DNA of 53,632 nt, taken from contig CAMAXR010000002.1 in assembly GCA_945862195.1 (NCBI GenBank), forward strand, positions 1 through 53,632, in the 5' to 3' direction. The translations under genes were made by a program, and so were the position numbers. Source of the DNA: Hylemonella gracilis (lineage in GTDB: Bacteria; Pseudomonadota; Gammaproteobacteria; Burkholderiales; Burkholderiaceae_C). How positions within the stretch are numbered: the stretch's first letter is position 1; each line of letters begins with the position of its first letter. The notes beneath the pieces were generated by a model that worked only from the letters and a program-made list of their open reading frames with translations, ran no database searches and had not been told where the DNA came from. Of the stretch, positions 17,244 to 28,375 are shown in pieces.

Positions 17244-17726
17244 ATGTCGATTGAAGGCGTCTTGAAAGAAGGTTTCATCACCACCAGTTACGACACGGTG
17301 GTGAACTGGGCCAAAACGGGTTCTTTGTGGCCTATGACATTTGGCTTGGCATGTTGTGCAGTAGAAATGATGCACGCCGCCACCGCCCGTTACGACTTGG
17401 CCCGCTTTGGCGCAGAAGTGTTTCGTGCGAGCCCCCGACAGTCTGATTTGATGATTGTGGCGGGCACACTGTGCAACAAAATGGCCCCCGCTTTGCGCAA
17501 GGTCTACGACCAAATGAGCGAGCCGCGTTGGGTCTTGTCTATGGGTTCATGCGCCAATGGTGGTGGCTACTACCATTACAGTTATTCGGTGGTGCGGGGC
17601 TGTGACCGCATTGTCCCTGTGGATGTCTATGTGCCAGGCTGCCCGCCCACTGCAGAGGCTTTGATTTACGGAATCATTCAGCTGCAACAAAAAATTCGGC
17701 GTACCCAAACCATTGCCCGCGTTTAA
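17244..17726 (+). CDS. nuoB: NADH-quinone oxidoreductase subunit B
   Basis: A 160-residue peripheral subunit that binds the terminal [4Fe-4S] cluster N2, the electron donor to quinone. The ligands are Cys37 and Cys38 ([10 protein letters not shown]), Cys103 (GSCANGGG) and Cys133 (VPGCPPTAE). Length matches the short betaproteobacterial form. A GGAG lies before the ATG. It sits 12 bp behind nuoA and 3 bp before nuoC. Confidence 0.98.
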   Translation: MSIEGVLKEGFITTSYDTVVNWAKTGSLWPMTFGLACCAVEMMHAATARYDLARFGAEVFRASPRQSDLMIVAGTLCNKMAPALRKVYDQMSEPRWVLSMGSCANGGGYYHYSYSVVRGCDRIVPVDVYVPGCPPTAEALIYGIIQLQQKIRRTQTIARV

Positions 17727-17729
17727 AGC

Positions 17730-18338
17730 ATGACCATATTTGCCATTACCCCCGAAGCGACCCAAGAGCATGTGGTGACGGCTTTGGGAGACAAGGTCAA
17801 AAACACATCAATTCATTGGGGTGAAGTGACGGTGGAAGTTTCAGCTGCCGATTACTTCCAGGCAGCGCAGATTTTAAAAACAGCACCGGGCTGCAATTTT
17901 GAGCAGCTGATGGACTTGTGTGGCCTAGATTACTCCACCTACGGTAACGACGTGTGGGAAGGTGCTCGTTACGGCGTAACCCTGCATTTGCTATCTATTT
18001 CGCTGAACCAACGTGTGCGCCTGAAGGTGTTTGCCACAGACGATGAATTTCCCGTGCTCGATTCAGTCAACAGCATTTGGAATTCGGCCAACTGGTATGA
18101 GCGCGAGGCCTTTGATTTGTTTGGCATCGTGTTTGAAGGGCATGACGATTTGCGCCGCATCCTGACCGACTACGGCTTTATTGGACACCCCTTCCGCAAA
18201 GACTTCCCGCTCAGCGGTCAGGTGGAAATGCGTTACGACGCCGAACTCAAGCGTGTGGTCTATCAACCTGTGAGCATTGAGCCGCGTGAAATCACGCCCC
18301 GAATCATCCGCGAAGACAACTACGGAGGTTTGCACTGA
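17730..18338 (+). CDS. nuoC: NADH-quinone oxidoreductase subunit C
   Basis: A 202-residue 30-kDa-type subunit of the connecting part of complex I. It contains the family signature around residues 118-140 ([23 protein letters not shown]) and [10 protein letters not shown]. NuoC is a separate protein here, unlike the fused NuoCD of E. coli, as is normal outside gammaproteobacteria. It carries no cofactor and supports NuoB and NuoD. Confidence 0.97.
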   Translation: MTIFAITPEATQEHVVTALGDKVKNTSIHWGEVTVEVSAADYFQAAQILKTAPGCNFEQLMDLCGLDYSTYGNDVWEGARYGVTLHLLSISLNQRVRLKVFATDDEFPVLDSVNSIWNSANWYEREAFDLFGIVFEGHDDLRRILTDYGFIGHPFRKDFPLSGQVEMRYDAELKRVVYQPVSIEPREITPRIIREDNYGGLH

Positions 18339-18371
18339 GCTTGCGTCTCAGGTCATTCCCAACCACTCCCT

Positions 18372-19625
18372 ATGGCTGAAATTAAAAATTACACCCTCAA
18401 TTTTGGGCCGCAGCACCCCGCCGCGCACGGTGTGTTGCGCCTGGTGTTGGAGTTAGATGGCGAGGTGGTTCAACGTGCTGACCCGCACATCGGTTTGTTG
18501 CACCGCGCCACTGAAAAACTCGCCGAGCACAAAACCTACATTCAGTCTTTGCCTTATATGGACCGCCTGGACTACGTGTCCATGATGTGCAACGAGCAAG
18601 CGTATTGCTTGGCCATTGAAAAAATGCTGGGCCTAGAAGTGCCTCTGCGCGCCCAGTACATCCGCACCATGTTTGGCGAAATCACCCGCCTGCTCAACCA
18701 CCTGATGTGGCTGGGCTCTCATGGAAACGATTGCGGCAGCTCCACCATTCTCATTTACACTTTCCGTGAGCGTGAAGACTTGTTTGACATGTACGAAGCG
18801 GTGTCCGGCGCTCGCATGCATGCGGCCTACTTCCGTCCGGGGGGTGTGTACCGCGACCTGCCAGACCAAATGGCGCAGTACAAGCCCAACAAAATTCGCA
18901 ATGCCAAAGCCATTGCCGAGCTCAACACCAACCGCCAAGGTTCTTTGCTCGACTTTATTGAAGACTTCACCCAGCGCTTTCCCAAGTGCGTGGACGAATA
19001 CGAAACCTTGCTCACAGACAACCGCATCTGGAAGCAGCGCACCGTGGGTATTGGCGTGGTCACCCCAGAGCGCGCCTTGAACCTGGGCATGTCTGGCCCC
19101 ATGCTCAGAGGCTCTGGAGTTGCTTGGGATTTGCGTAAAAAGCAGCCTTACGACGCTTATGGTCTTGTGGACTTTGACGTTCCGGTGGGAAAAACTGGCG
19201 ACAGCTACGACCGCTACTTGGTGCGTGTGCATGAGATGCGCGAGTCCAACAAAATCATTCAGCAGTGTGTGAAATGGTTGCGTGCCAACCCTGGACCTGT
19301 GATTGTGGACAACCACAAGGTCGCCCCGCCGGCACGTGAGTCCATGAAGTCCAACATGGAAGAGTTGATTCACCACTTCAAGCTCTTTACCGAAGGCTTT
19401 CGCGTGCCCGCCGGTGAGGCCTATGCCGCCGTGGAACACCCTAAAGGTGAGTTTGGTATTTACTTGGTGAGCGATGGGGCCAACAAGCCTTACCGCCTCA
19501 AAATTCGCGCCCCTGGTTTTGCGCACTTGGCCACCTTGGACGAATTGGCACGCGGCCACATGCTGGCAGACGCGGTGGCCATTATTGGCACCTTGGACAT
19601 TGTGTTTGGAGAAATTGACCGATGA
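18372..19625 (+). CDS. nuoD: NADH-quinone oxidoreductase subunit D
   Basis: A 417-residue 49-kDa-type subunit, related to the large subunit of NiFe hydrogenases, that forms the quinone-binding cavity with NuoB. The start [19 protein letters not shown] is characteristic and contains the HGV loop involved in quinone contact. The conserved [12 protein letters not shown] and RIGLLHR-like ([12 protein letters not shown]) segments are also present. The TGA overlaps the nuoE ATG by 4 nt. A 333-codon frame on the other strand is a shadow of its codon bias. Confidence 0.98.
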   Translation: MAEIKNYTLNFGPQHPAAHGVLRLVLELDGEVVQRADPHIGLLHRATEKLAEHKTYIQSLPYMDRLDYVSMMCNEQAYCLAIEKMLGLEVPLRAQYIRTMFGEITRLLNHLMWLGSHGNDCGSSTILIYTFREREDLFDMYEAVSGARMHAAYFRPGGVYRDLPDQMAQYKPNKIRNAKAIAELNTNRQGSLLDFIEDFTQRFPKCVDEYETLLTDNRIWKQRTVGIGVVTPERALNLGMSGPMLRGSGVAWDLRKKQPYDAYGLVDFDVPVGKTGDSYDRYLVRVHEMRESNKIIQQCVKWLRANPGPVIVDNHKVAPPARESMKSNMEELIHHFKLFTEGFRVPAGEAYAAVEHPKGEFGIYLVSDGANKPYRLKIRAPGFAHLATLDELARGHMLADAVAIIGTLDIVFGEIDR

Positions 19626-20146
19626 ACACCGCATCCCACGGTCTTCAAGCCACAGCGCTCACCCCTGAGTTGCGTGCCCGTTTTGATAAAGAAGTGGCCA
19701 AATACCCCGCCGATCAAAAACAATCTGCGGTGATGTCTTGCTTGTCCATAGTTCAGCAGGTTGCAGGTTATGTCAGCGCAGGCGATGAGCGCATGGTGGC
19801 CGAATATTTGGATATGCCCTTGATGGCGGTGCACGAAGTCACCACCTTCTACAACATGTTCAACCAAACTCCGGTGGGCAAGTTCAAGCTGAACGTCTGC
19901 ACCAACTTGCCTTGTCAGTTGCGGGACGGCAGCAAAGCCTTGAAGCACTTGGAGCGCAAATTGGGTATTGCTATGGGAGAAACCACCTCGGACGGAATGT
20001 TTACCTTGCAGCAGAGCGAATGTTTGGGTGCGTGTGCGGATTCTCCAGTGATGTTGGTCAACGACCGCGCCATGTGCAGCCACATGTCCAATGAAAAACT
20101 AGACCAATTGATTGATGGCCTTCAAGCGAGCGAGGCCACATCATGA
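19622..20146 (+). CDS. nuoE: NADH-quinone oxidoreductase subunit E
   Basis: A 174-residue thioredoxin-like subunit of the NADH dehydrogenase module carrying [2Fe-2S] cluster N1a. Cluster ligands are Cys93 and Cys98 (CTNLPC) and Cys134 and Cys138 (ECLGAC). N1a is off the main electron path and may act as an electron store. The gene overlaps nuoD and nuoF by 4 nt on each side. Confidence 0.97.
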   Translation: MNTASHGLQATALTPELRARFDKEVAKYPADQKQSAVMSCLSIVQQVAGYVSAGDERMVAEYLDMPLMAVHEVTTFYNMFNQTPVGKFKLNVCTNLPCQLRDGSKALKHLERKLGIAMGETTSDGMFTLQQSECLGACADSPVMLVNDRAMCSHMSNEKLDQLIDGLQASEATS

Positions 20147-21519
20147 ACGTTTCCCAAATTTTGTCGCAATTTGCCGCTACAGGTGTTCAATCTTGCTTTC
20201 ATGGCAGGCACATCACGCCTCAAATTTATGCTGACCTCAATGGCAGCAACTGGCGCTTAAAAGATTACGAATCCCGCGGGGGCTATCAGGCCTTGAGGAA
20301 AATTTTGGGTGTCGATGGGGCGCCACCCAACCCTGATACCGGTGTGGCCGGCATGACGCAAGACCAAGTCATTGCCACCGTTAAAGAGTCTGCTTTGCGT
20401 GGCCGAGGCGGTGCCGGTTTTCCCACTGGTTTGAAGTGGAGCTTCATGCCCCGCCAGTTTCCTGGTCAAAAGTATTTGGTGTGCAACTCCGACGAGGGAG
20501 AGCCCGGCACCTGCAAAGACCGCGATATTTTGATGTTCAACCCTCATATCGTGATTGAGGGCATGGCCATTGCCGCTTATGCCATGGGCATTTCGGTGGG
20601 TTACAACTACATCCACGGCGAAATTTTTTCAGCCTACGATCGTTTTGAAGAGGCCCTTGAGGAAGCTCGTGCCGCTGGCTTGTTGGGCAACCAAATTTTG
20701 GGCAGCAGCTTCAGCTTTCAGTTGCATGCGCACCATGGTTTTGGTGCATATATCTGTGGCGAAGAAACCGCTTTACTGGAGTCGCTGGAAGGCAAAAAAG
20801 GGCAACCCCGCTTTAAGCCGCCTTTTCCTGCCAGCTATGGCTTGTACGGCAAGCCCACCACCATCAACAACACCGAAACTTTTGCGGCGGTGCCTTGGAT
20901 CATTCGCAATGGTGGTGCAGCCTATTTAGCGTGTGGCAAGCCCAATAACGGCGGCACCAAAATCTTTTCTATCAGCGGTGATGTTGAGCGACCTGGCAAT
21001 TACGAAATTCCCCTTGGTACTCCGTTTGCCAAGTTGTTGGAGCTTGCGGGCGGCGTGCGCGGCGGCCGGGCTTTAAAGGCGGTCATTCCTGGTGGGTCTT
21101 CTGCGCCCATCTTGCCCGCCCACATCATGATGGACATCACCATGGACTACGACGGCATTGCCAAGGCGGGTTCCATGCTGGGTTCTGGAGCTGTCATTGT
21201 CATGGACGACACTCGTTGCATGGTCAAGTCACTCCAGCGCCTGTCTTACTTTTACATGCACGAGTCGTGCGGCCAGTGCACACCGTGTCGCGAAGGCACT
21301 GGTTGGCTGTCGCGCGTGGTGGATCGCATTGAGCAAGGCCAAGGCCGCGAAGAAGACATGCAGCTGCTTGACAACGTGGCCGAAAACATTCAAGGCCGCA
21401 CCATATGCGCTTTGGGTGACGCGGCAGCTATGCCAGTGCGCGCCATGATCAAACATTTCAGAACCGAATTCGAATACCACGTGGCTCACAAGACCTGCAT
21501 GGTCCCTGCTTACGTTTAA
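20143..21519 (+). CDS. nuoF: NADH-quinone oxidoreductase subunit F
   Basis: A 458-residue flavoprotein subunit that oxidises NADH with FMN and passes electrons to [4Fe-4S] cluster N3. [15 protein letters not shown] (87-101) and the glycine-rich region near 115-120 form the FMN/NADH site. The cluster ligands are Cys376, Cys379 and Cys382 ([13 protein letters not shown]) and Cys422 (TICALGD). Length is a little above the E. coli protein (445). Confidence 0.98.
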   Translation: MNVSQILSQFAATGVQSCFHGRHITPQIYADLNGSNWRLKDYESRGGYQALRKILGVDGAPPNPDTGVAGMTQDQVIATVKESALRGRGGAGFPTGLKWSFMPRQFPGQKYLVCNSDEGEPGTCKDRDILMFNPHIVIEGMAIAAYAMGISVGYNYIHGEIFSAYDRFEEALEEARAAGLLGNQILGSSFSFQLHAHHGFGAYICGEETALLESLEGKKGQPRFKPPFPASYGLYGKPTTINNTETFAAVPWIIRNGGAAYLACGKPNNGGTKIFSISGDVERPGNYEIPLGTPFAKLLELAGGVRGGRALKAVIPGGSSAPILPAHIMMDITMDYDGIAKAGSMLGSGAVIVMDDTRCMVKSLQRLSYFYMHESCGQCTPCREGTGWLSRVVDRIEQGQGREEDMQLLDNVAENIQGRTICALGDAAAMPVRAMIKHFRTEFEYHVAHKTCMVPAYV

Positions 21520-21534
21520 GCCTGATCAAAGACT

Positions 21535-23682
21535 ATGGTTGAAATCGAACTCGACGGCAAAAAAGTAGAAGTGCTTGAAGGCAGCATGGTGATGCATGCT
21601 GCTGAAAAATCAGGCACCTACATTCCTCATTTCTGCTATCACAAGAAGCTCAGCATCGCAGCCAACTGCCGCATGTGTTTGGTGGACGTGGAAAAAGCCC
21701 CCAAGCCCATGCCCGCCTGCGCCACACCTGTGACGCAAGGTATGGTTGTGCGCACCAAAACTGACAAAGCACTTAAAGCTCAAAAGTCGGTCATGGAGTT
21801 TTTGCTGATCAATCACCCCTTGGATTGCCCTATTTGCGATCAGGGCGGTGAATGCCAGTTGCAAGATTTGGCGGTGGGCTACGGTGGGTCTTCTTCACGC
21901 TATGAAGAAGAAAAGCGTGTGGTGTTTCACAAAGACGTAGGCCCCCTTATTTCCATGGAAGAAATGAGCCGTTGCATCCACTGCACCCGTTGCGTGCGCT
22001 TTGGTCAAGAAGTAGCCGGTGTGATGGAGTTGGGCATGTCCCACCGTGGCGAACACTCCGAAATTGAAACCTTTGTCGGCCAAAGCGTGGACTCTGAGCT
22101 TTCGGGCAACATGATCGATATTTGCCCTGTCGGCGCCTTGACCAGCAAACCCTTTCGTTACCAAGCGCGCACTTGGGAGTTGAGCCGCCGCAAATCCGTA
22201 AGTCCGCATGACTCCACCGGCGCCAATTTGGTGATGCAGGTTAAAAACCAACAGGTCATGCGCGTGGTGCCCTTAGAAAACGAAGCCGTCAACGAGTGCT
22301 GGATTGCTGACCGCGACCGTTATTCTTATGAGGCCTTGAACTCACCAGACCGACTCAAGCAGCCCATGATCAAGCAAGGTGGTCAATGGACCGAAGTGGA
22401 CTGGACCACCGCCCTTGAATACGTTGCCAATGGCTTGAAGTCCATTGCCGCAGACCATGGTGCTCAAAGCGTGGGGGCTTTGGTTAGCCCGCACAGCACC
22501 TTGGAAGAACTGTATTTGGCCGCTCAACTGATGCGCGGCATAGGTAGCGACAATATTGACCACCGGTTGCGCCAAGTTGAGTTGGCCCCTGGCTCAGGCG
22601 TGCACTGGCTGGGCATGCCTATTGCAGAGCTCAGCCAACTCCAACGTGTGTTGGTTGTAGGCAGCAACTTGCGCAAAGACCATCCGTTGTTTGCGCAGCG
22701 TTTGCGCCAAGCCACGCGCCGCGGTGCGCATCTTCACGCCATCACCACCAGTGAATCACTTTCCAGCCCACAGGCTTGGGCCATGACCTTGTCTTCCAGC
22801 CAAGTGGTGGCTTCTCAAGCTTGGCTCAAGACCTTGGCTGATGTGGCTGTGGCTGTGGCTGCACAAAAGGGTGTGGCGGCTCCAAGCTTGGTCGCTTCAT
22901 TAGGCGCCAGCGCTTCACCAGAGGCTGCTGCCATCGCCAAGTCTTTGCTCGGTGGTGATCGCAAGGCGGTGTTGCTGGGCAATGCCGCGGCACACCATCC
23001 GCAAGCGTCTGTTTTGCTTGCTATTGCCAATTGGCTAGGGCAAGAAACCGGCTCAACTGTGGGTTACCTGACAGAAGCCGCCAACACCGTAGGCGCGCAG
23101 TGGGTGAAAGCCCAGCCGCAAGCCCAAGGCCTTAACGCTGCCCAAATGTTAGGTGGGACGCTCAAGGCAGTCTTGCTGCTCAACACCGAACCTGTGCCCG
23201 ACAGTGCGGCAGGTGCTTCGGCTGCAACACAGTTGGCCAAGGCCCAAATGGTGGTCACCATGAGCCCCTTTAGAGCGAATATGGAATTCAGCGACGTGTT
23301 GCTGCCGGTGTCACCTTTTTCTGAAACCTCAGGCACGTTTGTCAATGCCGAAGGCCGTGCGCAGAGTTTTCATGCAGTCGTCAAACCTTTTGCTGAGACC
23401 CGTCCGGCATGGAAGGTATTGCGTGTGTTGGGCAATATGTTGGGTCTGCAAAGTTTTGAGTACAACACCTCTCAAGAGGTATTGGCTGACGCGACCCGCT
23501 TGCCAATTCATTTGAATAATGCGGTCAGCCCAGACTCATTGTCGTCTGACCCTTCCGCTTCAGCGGCTTCATCTTCAGAGCCCGTGGTGGCTGCCATCTA
23601 TCAGCTAGATGGTTTGGTGAGGCGTGCGCCTTCTTTGCAACTCACGGCTGATGCCCGCCAAGCGCTTGAGGTGGTTGCATGA
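21535..23682 (+). CDS. nuoG: NADH-quinone oxidoreductase subunit G
   Basis: A 715-residue Fe-S subunit. The N-terminal ferredoxin domain binds [2Fe-2S] (cysteines in [15 protein letters not shown] and ACATPV), then come the His/Cys [4Fe-4S] motif ([15 protein letters not shown]) and a second four-Cys set ([12 protein letters not shown] and DICPVGAL). The remaining molybdopterin-oxidoreductase-like domain has no molybdenum role. The extra N7 cluster cysteines of E. coli NuoG, expected soon after residue 220, are absent, as in most complex I enzymes. The C-terminal region is Ala/Ser-rich, and its stop overlaps nuoH. Confidence 0.97.
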   Translation: MVEIELDGKKVEVLEGSMVMHAAEKSGTYIPHFCYHKKLSIAANCRMCLVDVEKAPKPMPACATPVTQGMVVRTKTDKALKAQKSVMEFLLINHPLDCPICDQGGECQLQDLAVGYGGSSSRYEEEKRVVFHKDVGPLISMEEMSRCIHCTRCVRFGQEVAGVMELGMSHRGEHSEIETFVGQSVDSELSGNMIDICPVGALTSKPFRYQARTWELSRRKSVSPHDSTGANLVMQVKNQQVMRVVPLENEAVNECWIADRDRYSYEALNSPDRLKQPMIKQGGQWTEVDWTTALEYVANGLKSIAADHGAQSVGALVSPHSTLEELYLAAQLMRGIGSDNIDHRLRQVELAPGSGVHWLGMPIAELSQLQRVLVVGSNLRKDHPLFAQRLRQATRRGAHLHAITTSESLSSPQAWAMTLSSSQVVASQAWLKTLADVAVAVAAQKGVAAPSLVASLGASASPEAAAIAKSLLGGDRKAVLLGNAAAHHPQASVLLAIANWLGQETGSTVGYLTEAANTVGAQWVKAQPQAQGLNAAQMLGGTLKAVLLLNTEPVPDSAAGASAATQLAKAQMVVTMSPFRANMEFSDVLLPVSPFSETSGTFVNAEGRAQSFHAVVKPFAETRPAWKVLRVLGNMLGLQSFEYNTSQEVLADATRLPIHLNNAVSPDSLSSDPSASAASSSEPVVAAIYQLDGLVRRAPSLQLTADARQALEVVA

Positions 23683-24761
23683 TCGATGCACTGCACCAGT
23701 TCGGATTGACCCTGATAGACGCAACTTGGTGGAGTGGCTTGGTCTGGCCTGTGGTTTGGACTCTCATGAAAATTGTGGCTGTTTTGTTGCCGCTGCTTTT
23801 GTGTGTAGCGTATCTAACCCTTTGGGAGCGCCGTTTACTGGGCTTCATGCAAGTGCGTCTTGGCCCTAACCGCGTCGGCCCGTTTGGCTTGTTTCAGCCT
23901 TTTGCAGATGCACTCAAGCTCTTAACCAAAGAGCTCATCCAACCAACAGCTGCCGCCCCGGGCTTGTTCCGTTTGGGTCCAGTGCTCGCCATCATGCCGG
24001 CTTTGGCCGCTTGGGTGGCCATTCCGTTTGGGCCTGATGTGGCCCTGACCAACATCAACGCTGGCTTGCTGCTGGTGATGGCCATCACGTCTATTGAAGT
24101 CTATGGCGTCATCATTGCGGGTTGGGCGTCCAACTCTAAGTACGCGTTTTTGGGTGCCTTGCGCGCTTCCGCGCAAATGGTCAGCTACGAAATTGCAATG
24201 GGTTTTTGTTTCTTGGTCGTCCTGATGGTGACCGGCAGCATGAACCTGACCGACATTGTCATGGCCCAAGGCAAAGGCATGTTCACCGACATGGGCCTGA
24301 ACTTTTTGTCTTGGAACTGGTTACCCCTGCTGCCTATTTTTGTGGTGTACCTGATTTCCGGTGTGGCAGAAACCAACCGCCATCCTTTTGACGTGGTGGA
24401 GGGCGAAGCCGAAATTGTGGCCGGGCACATGGTGGAGTACTCCGGTATGGGCTTTGCCCTGTTCTTCTTGGCTGAATACGCCAGCATGTGGTTGGTGTCC
24501 ATCTTGGCGGTCATCATGTTCTTGGGGGGCTGGATGTCGCCTGTGGACTTTGCCCCATTCAATTGGGTTCCGGGCTGGATCTGGTTGGGCCTTAAAACAT
24601 TCTTGGTGGTGTCCATGTTCATTTGGATTCGTGCCACCTTCCCGCGTTTTCGTTACGACCAAATCATGCGTTTGGGGTGGAAAGTTTTCATTCCAGTGAC
24701 CTTGGTGTGGTTGTTGGTGGTGGGCATCTGGATGCAGACGCCTTGGAACATCTGGAATTAA
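23679..24761 (+). CDS. nuoH: NADH-quinone oxidoreductase subunit H
   Basis: A 360-residue membrane subunit with about eight helices, forming the quinone entry chamber and the start of the proton-coupling path. Signatures are [19 protein letters not shown] and the acidic loop [19 protein letters not shown], whose glutamates face the quinone cavity. It starts at the ATG in the nuoG stop. Confidence 0.98.
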   Translation: MIDALHQFGLTLIDATWWSGLVWPVVWTLMKIVAVLLPLLLCVAYLTLWERRLLGFMQVRLGPNRVGPFGLFQPFADALKLLTKELIQPTAAAPGLFRLGPVLAIMPALAAWVAIPFGPDVALTNINAGLLLVMAITSIEVYGVIIAGWASNSKYAFLGALRASAQMVSYEIAMGFCFLVVLMVTGSMNLTDIVMAQGKGMFTDMGLNFLSWNWLPLLPIFVVYLISGVAETNRHPFDVVEGEAEIVAGHMVEYSGMGFALFFLAEYASMWLVSILAVIMFLGGWMSPVDFAPFNWVPGWIWLGLKTFLVVSMFIWIRATFPRFRYDQIMRLGWKVFIPVTLVWLLVVGIWMQTPWNIWN

Positions 24762-24775
24762 GTGGGTTGACGACT

Positions 24776-25282
24776 ATGTCTGCAGTGGCTACACAGTTTT
24801 CGTTCAAGGACTTCATCAAAAGTTTCATGTTGGTGGAGCTGTTTAAAGGTATGGCGCTGACCGGGCGTTATGCCTTAAGTCGCAAAGTGACACTTCAGTT
24901 TCCTGAAGAAAAAACGCCTCTGTCACCTCGCTTTAGGGGCTTGCACGCCCTGCGCCGTTACGAAAACGGTGAAGAGCGTTGCATTGCATGCAAATTGTGC
25001 GAAGCCGTATGCCCCGCTATGGCCATCACCATTGAGTCCGATGTTCGTGCCGATGGCTCACGCCGCACATCTCGCTATGACATAGACCTGACCAAATGTA
25101 TTTTTTGCGGTTTTTGCGAAGAGAGCTGCCCCGTGGACTCCATTGTGGAGACGCATATTCTGGAATATCACGGTGAAAAGCGTGGCGACTTGTACTTCAC
25201 CAAAGACATGTTGTTGGCCGTGGGAGACCGGTATGAATCCGAAATTGCCGCTGCCAAATCTGCAGATGCCAAATACCGGTAA
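24776..25282 (+). CDS. nuoI: NADH-quinone oxidoreductase subunit I
   Basis: A 168-residue ferredoxin-like subunit that carries clusters N6a and N6b between NuoG and NuoB. Two complete CxxCxxCxxxC motifs are present: Cys69, 72, 75, 79 ([12 protein letters not shown]) and Cys108, 111, 114, 118 ([12 protein letters not shown]). The ATG at 24776 gives the standard N-terminus; the frame is open upstream inside nuoH but this is an overlap artefact. A 64-bp gap follows before nuoJ, the longest inside the nuo cluster. Confidence 0.97.
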   Translation: MSAVATQFSFKDFIKSFMLVELFKGMALTGRYALSRKVTLQFPEEKTPLSPRFRGLHALRRYENGEERCIACKLCEAVCPAMAITIESDVRADGSRRTSRYDIDLTKCIFCGFCEESCPVDSIVETHILEYHGEKRGDLYFTKDMLLAVGDRYESEIAAAKSADAKYR

Positions 25283-25346
25283 CGCCCCTCTAAACGCTTC
25301 AATCAGCGCCGTACGGACAACCCAAATCTACAAAACTCAATAGTTC

Positions 25347-26018
25347 ATGGACGTTAAAACCGGTTTCTTCTATGTGTTTTCTCTGGTGCTGTTGTTTGCA
25401 GCATTCAGGGTCATCACTGCGCGCAACCCTGTGCATGCGGTGCTGTACCTCATGTTGTCGTTTTCGCAGGCCTCGGCCATTTGGTTGCTGTTGAAGGCTG
25501 AGTTTTTGGCCATCACTTTGGTGTTGGTCTACTTAGGCGCGGTGATGGTGTTGTTTTTGTTTGTAGTGATGATGTTGGATATCAAAATTGATTCGCTCAA
25601 GCAAAGCTTTTGGAAGCACTTTCCCCTAGGCGCCACATTGGGTGCCATTGTGGTGCTTGAAATGTCGGCCGTGTTGCTCTCGGGTTTTAAAGTCTCAGAG
25701 TCGCCCAAAGCTTTGTTGGTGTTGGGGCAAGCCCAAGAGTTGTCCAACACCAAAGAGTTGGGTAAATTGCTCTATACCCAGTACGTGTATCCCATTCAAG
25801 TGGCCGCAGTGATTTTGCTGGTGGCCATGATTGCAGCCATTGCTCTGACTCTGCGTGAGCGCAAAGACACCAAAGCCATTGATGCCTCATTGCAGGTGCG
25901 CGTGAAGGCTTCCGACCGATTGCAGGTGCTGTCTATGGAGCCCACCCGCGCAGCCCCCCCGCCTTCAACAGCCCCTGAATCCGCCCTTGCGTCTGCAACA
26001 CCCGAGGTGAAACCATGA
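25347..26018 (+). CDS. nuoJ: NADH-quinone oxidoreductase subunit J
   Basis: A 223-residue membrane subunit with five hydrophobic segments. The third helix region [19 protein letters not shown] contains the pi-bulge segment known for NuoJ. The C-terminal 50 residues are hydrophilic and Pro/Ala-rich, a variable tail. The stop overlaps the nuoK ATG. Confidence 0.96.
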   Translation: MDVKTGFFYVFSLVLLFAAFRVITARNPVHAVLYLMLSFSQASAIWLLLKAEFLAITLVLVYLGAVMVLFLFVVMMLDIKIDSLKQSFWKHFPLGATLGAIVVLEMSAVLLSGFKVSESPKALLVLGQAQELSNTKELGKLLYTQYVYPIQVAAVILLVAMIAAIALTLRERKDTKAIDASLQVRVKASDRLQVLSMEPTRAAPPPSTAPESALASATPEVKP

Positions 26019-26323
26019 CCCTAACGTTAGGCCACTTTTTGACCTTAGGCGCCATGTTGTTTGCCGTGGCGGTTGTCGGTATTTTTTTAAACCGAAAAAA
26101 CCTGATTGTGTTGCTCATGGCGGTGGAGCTCATGCTCTTAGCGGTCAACATGAACTTTGTGGCCTTTTCCCACTACTTGGGCGACATGCACGGTCAAGTA
26201 TTTGTTTTTTTTATTCTGACGGTGGCGGCAGCTGAATCCGCTATTGGCTTGGCTATTTTGGTTCTTTTGTTCCGCAACAAGTCCAACATCAATGTTGACG
26301 AACTTCAAACGCTCAAGGGTTAA
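26015..26323 (+). CDS. nuoK: NADH-quinone oxidoreductase subunit K
   Basis: A 102-residue, three-helix membrane subunit (MrpC-like) that supplies two membrane glutamates for proton transfer: one in [11 protein letters not shown] and the other in [11 protein letters not shown]. The size is the family norm. It overlaps nuoJ by 4 nt and lies 6 bp before nuoL. Confidence 0.97.
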   Translation: MTLTLGHFLTLGAMLFAVAVVGIFLNRKNLIVLLMAVELMLLAVNMNFVAFSHYLGDMHGQVFVFFILTVAAAESAIGLAILVLLFRNKSNINVDELQTLKG

Positions 26324-26329
26324 AGCAAC

Positions 26330-28363
26330 ATGAGTTCAACCCTGTCTGCCACAACTTTATTGGCCGTGCCTTTAGCGCCTCTGGTGGGCTCGCTTGCTGC
26401 GGGCGTTCTTGGGACCAGCTTGGGTGGCAACCTGATTGGTCGCCGCTTGTGCCACAGCGTCACCATATTGGGTGTGCTGGTGTCGTTTTTGATTTCAGCC
26501 GTGACCCTGTATCAAGTAGCGTTTGAAGGCGCACGCCTCAACGAAACCTTGTATACATGGATGGTCGTGGGCGACCTGAAAATGGAAGTAGGCTTTTTAA
26601 TTGATGGCCTCACCGCCATGATGATGTGCGTGGTGACCTTTGTGTCCTTGATGGTGCACATCTACACCATTGGGTACATGGAAGAAGATGAAGGCTACAA
26701 CCGGTTCTTTGCCTACATTTCGTTGTTTACCTTCTCGATGCTCATGCTGGTCATGAGTAACAACTTTTTGCAGTTGTTTTTTGGCTGGGAAGCCGTTGGT
26801 TTGGTGTCCTATCTGTTGATTGGGTTTTGGTTCAACAAGCCAACCGCCATCTTTGCAAATATGAAAGCCTTTTTGGTTAACCGCGTGGGTGACTTTGGCT
26901 TCATCTTGGGTATTGGCCTCATTGCGGCATTTGCGGGCACCTTGAACTACACCGAAACTTTTGCCAAAACATCTGAGCTTGCTCAATTGTCTTTTCCGGG
27001 CACAGAGTGGATGCTGGTCACCGTGGTGTGCATTTGTCTTTTTATTGGAGCCATGGGCAAATCGGCCCAGTTTCCCCTGCATGTTTGGCTGCCCGACTCC
27101 ATGGAAGGGCCCACCCCTATTTCTGCCCTGATTCACGCGGCCACCATGGTGACCGCTGGAATTTTTATGGTGGCCCGCATGTCGCCTTTGTTTGAGTTGA
27201 GCGATACAGCGCTGAGCTTCATCATGGTGGTGGGCTCTATCACTGCCTTGTTCATGGGCTTTTTGGGCATCATCCAAAACGACATCAAGCGCGTGGTGGC
27301 TTATTCCACCTTGTCTCAGTTGGGCTACATGACGGTGGCATTGGGTGCCTCTGCATATTCTGTAGCGGTGTTCCACCTCATGACGCACGCATTCTTCAAG
27401 GCTTTGCTGTTCTTGGCTGCGGGCTCAGTCATCATGGGCTTGCACCACAACCAAGACATTCGTTGGATGGGGGCGGTGCGCAAGTACATGCCCATCACTT
27501 GGATCACCTGTTTGTTGGGTTCGTTGGCCTTGATTGGTACGCCTTTGTTTTCGGGCTTTTACTCTAAGGACAGCATCATTGAAGCGGTTTTAGAGAGCCA
27601 TTTGTGGGGCAGCGGTTTTGCCAGTTTTGCGGTGCTGGCCGGTGTATTTGTGACGGCGTTTTATTCGTTCCGCATGTACTTTTTGGTGTTTCATGGTCAA
27701 GAGCGTTATGACCAAAACCCCGATGCGCATCACCATGACGCTCATCACGACCACCCCAACAAACCACACGAGTCTCCTTGGGTGGTAACTCTGCCATTGG
27801 TATTGCTCGCCATTCCTTCGGTTTTGATTGGTTACTTCACCATTGACCCCATGCTTTTTGGTGACTTTTTCAAAGACGCTATTTTTGTAGATGGCTCCAA
27901 GCACCACGCTATGCAAGAGTTGGCCGAGGCCTTCCATGGCCCATGGGCTATGGCTGTGCATGCTTTAAGCACTTGGCCGTTTTGGTTGGCCTTGGCAGGT
28001 GTGGCCTGCGCGTATTACCTGTATATGGTGCACACCACCTTGCCGCAACAGATTGCCAAAGTGCTCAGACCCATCGAAGTGGTATTGGAAAACAAGTACT
28101 ACTTGGACTGGTTCAATGAAAACATTTTGGCCCGTGGTGCTCGTATGTTGGGTATGAGCTTATGGAAGGGCGGAGACCAGACCTTGATTGATGGCGCGGT
28201 GGTTAACGGTTCTTGGAAGTTGGTAGGCAAGTTGGCAACCGTGGTGCGTCACTTTCAAACCGGGTTTTTGTACCACTATGCCCTAGCCATGATCTTGGGC
28301 ATCGTGGTCTTAATGTCTGTATTCGTTACTTGGCCTACATTGCGTGACTGGCTCAACCGATAA
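26330..28363 (+). CDS. nuoL: NADH-quinone oxidoreductase subunit L
   Basis: A 677-residue antiporter-like proton-pumping subunit at the far end of the membrane arm. The antiporter core contains conserved FFGWEAVGLVSYLLIGFW and HAATMVTAGIFMV segments with the key Lys/Glu residues. The long amphipathic HL helix and anchoring helix make up the C-terminal part. A histidine-rich loop near residue 465 (DAHHHDAHHDH) is a lineage-variable cytoplasmic or periplasmic loop. Confidence 0.98.
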   Translation: MSSTLSATTLLAVPLAPLVGSLAAGVLGTSLGGNLIGRRLCHSVTILGVLVSFLISAVTLYQVAFEGARLNETLYTWMVVGDLKMEVGFLIDGLTAMMMCVVTFVSLMVHIYTIGYMEEDEGYNRFFAYISLFTFSMLMLVMSNNFLQLFFGWEAVGLVSYLLIGFWFNKPTAIFANMKAFLVNRVGDFGFILGIGLIAAFAGTLNYTETFAKTSELAQLSFPGTEWMLVTVVCICLFIGAMGKSAQFPLHVWLPDSMEGPTPISALIHAATMVTAGIFMVARMSPLFELSDTALSFIMVVGSITALFMGFLGIIQNDIKRVVAYSTLSQLGYMTVALGASAYSVAVFHLMTHAFFKALLFLAAGSVIMGLHHNQDIRWMGAVRKYMPITWITCLLGSLALIGTPLFSGFYSKDSIIEAVLESHLWGSGFASFAVLAGVFVTAFYSFRMYFLVFHGQERYDQNPDAHHHDAHHDHPNKPHESPWVVTLPLVLLAIPSVLIGYFTIDPMLFGDFFKDAIFVDGSKHHAMQELAEAFHGPWAMAVHALSTWPFWLALAGVACAYYLYMVHTTLPQQIAKVLRPIEVVLENKYYLDWFNENILARGARMLGMSLWKGGDQTLIDGAVVNGSWKLVGKLATVVRHFQTGFLYHYALAMILGIVVLMSVFVTWPTLRDWLNR

Positions 28364-28375
28364 GGAGAAAAATTC

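Noticed and set aside
18633-19634. 333-codon open frame antisense to nuoD
   Set aside because: Shadow of nuoD; no recognisable domain.
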